A stretch of 30,748 nt of DNA from an uncultured Oscillospiraceae bacterium. Its GTDB lineage: Bacteria; Bacillota; Clostridia; Oscillospirales; Oscillospiraceae. The translations under genes and the position numbers were made by a program. The notes beneath the pieces were generated by a model, which saw nothing but the letters and a program-made list of their open reading frames with translations, was not told the origin of the DNA and did no database searches. Below are positions 30,309 to 30,748 of the stretch, in pieces; the stretch's first letter is position 1, and each line of letters begins with the position of its first letter. The stretch spans positions 1-30,748 of the forward strand of contig CAKTZP010000007.1 of the NCBI GenBank assembly GCA_934636045.1, given 5' to 3'.

Positions 30309-30748
30309 ATGAGAGACATCAATTTTGATATCAGCGGACAAGTCGCAGTCATTACGGGCGCAGGTGGGATCATCTGCGGTGTGATGGCGCGGGAAATGGC
30401 GAAAAAGGGCGCGAAGGTCGCGCTGCTGGATCTGTTCGTCGAAAACGCGCAGAAAATCGCCGACGAGATCAACGCAGCGGGCGGCGACGCCATTGCGGTC
30501 AAGGCCAACGTCCTTGACCGCGCCAGCCTTGAGGAGGCGCGCGATGCCGTCGTGGCCAAGTACGGCCGCATCGACGTGCTCATCAACGGCGCAGGCGGCA
30601 ACAAAAAGCAGGCCACCGTCTCCCCGGAGCTGGACTTCTTCCACCTCGACGTGGACGCGTTCAAGTGGGTCTTTGACCTGAACGTCACCGGCGCGGTGCT
30701 GACGACGATGGTCTTCGGCGAGCTGCTGGCCAAGCAGGGCACTGGCAA
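30309..30748 (+). CDS. SDR oxidoreductase, D-mannonate oxidoreductase-like (partial)
   Basis: The first 146 residues are in the window and the gene runs off the end. The Rossmann motif VAVITGAGGIICG (13-25), the acidic residue at the second strand (LLDLF), and INGAGGNKKQAT (about 92-103) fit the SDR group that includes YjmF/UxuB-type D-mannonate oxidoreductases; NGAGGN is typical of them. The catalytic Tyr-Lys pair is beyond the end. It likely reduces or oxidises a 2- or 5-keto-aldonate next to the epimerase reaction. AAAGGAG lies before the ATG; it follows the epimerase by 15 nt in one operon. Confidence 0.88.
   Translation, partial: MRDINFDISGQVAVITGAGGIICGVMAREMAKKGAKVALLDLFVENAQKIADEINAAGGDAIAVKANVLDRASLEEARDAVVAKYGRIDVLINGAGGNKKQATVSPELDFFHLDVDAFKWVFDLNVTGAVLTTMVFGELLAKQGTG

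Overview
The window is high-GC DNA from a bacterium with Firmicutes gene order and Shine-Dalgarno usage: recJ-relA-dtd-(MBL)-hemZ, a SpoVB/HU/RqcP group, separate fhs-fchA-folD one-carbon genes, and TTGACA/TATAAT-type promoters. It most resembles a gut Clostridium of the Oscillospiraceae (Ruminococcaceae) type; the genus cannot be decided from this sequence.

Layout. 1-3055 (+): the tail of formate-THF ligase, then methenyl-THF cyclohydrolase (fchA), a FolD that has lost its cyclohydrolase residues, and a DUF1576 membrane protein. 3103-14362 (-): rqcP, HU, a SpoVB/MurJ-type flippase, an MTA/SAH-deaminase-type amidohydrolase, hemZ, an MBL hydrolase, dtd, the bifunctional (p)ppGpp enzyme and recJ. 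14544-14954 (+): a small membrane zinc-ribbon protein divergent from recJ. 15650-23204 (-): a compact phage head module (small and large terminase, portal, prohead protease/scaffold, decoration, major capsid, two connectors, tail completion, tail tube and one more), with no integrase, repressor, replication, tape-measure, baseplate or lysis gene. Its visible catalytic residues are intact. 23731-25308 (+): rsmA and a YjjG-like HAD phosphatase, preceded by a possible structured RNA. 25806-25879 (+): tRNA-Gln(CUG), followed by a decayed, AT-richer island (about 26.0-28.2 kb) of conjugative-element genes (DUF6075, DUF4314) and a broken MarR-MATE efflux pair. 28349-30748 (+): a GntR/FCD regulator, a keto-sugar (IolO-like) epimerase and the start of a D-mannonate-oxidoreductase-like SDR, a sugar-acid catabolic locus whose two promoters carry the same near-palindromic candidate operator.

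The gaps between genes are crowded with dispersed repeats of three kinds: A, about 38 bp, GTCATTGCGAGGC...GTGGCAATC; B, about 50-100 bp, two hairpins, GGCTCCCC...GGGGAGCTGGCAC...GTGACTGAGGGG; and C, 221-233 bp elements bounded by about 21-bp inverted repeats. A and B also form a dense array inside the phage module.

The most notable observations are the stand-alone head module, the cyclohydrolase-dead FolD beside fchA, the paired GntR operators, the inverted-repeat elements and the possible RNA upstream of rsmA.
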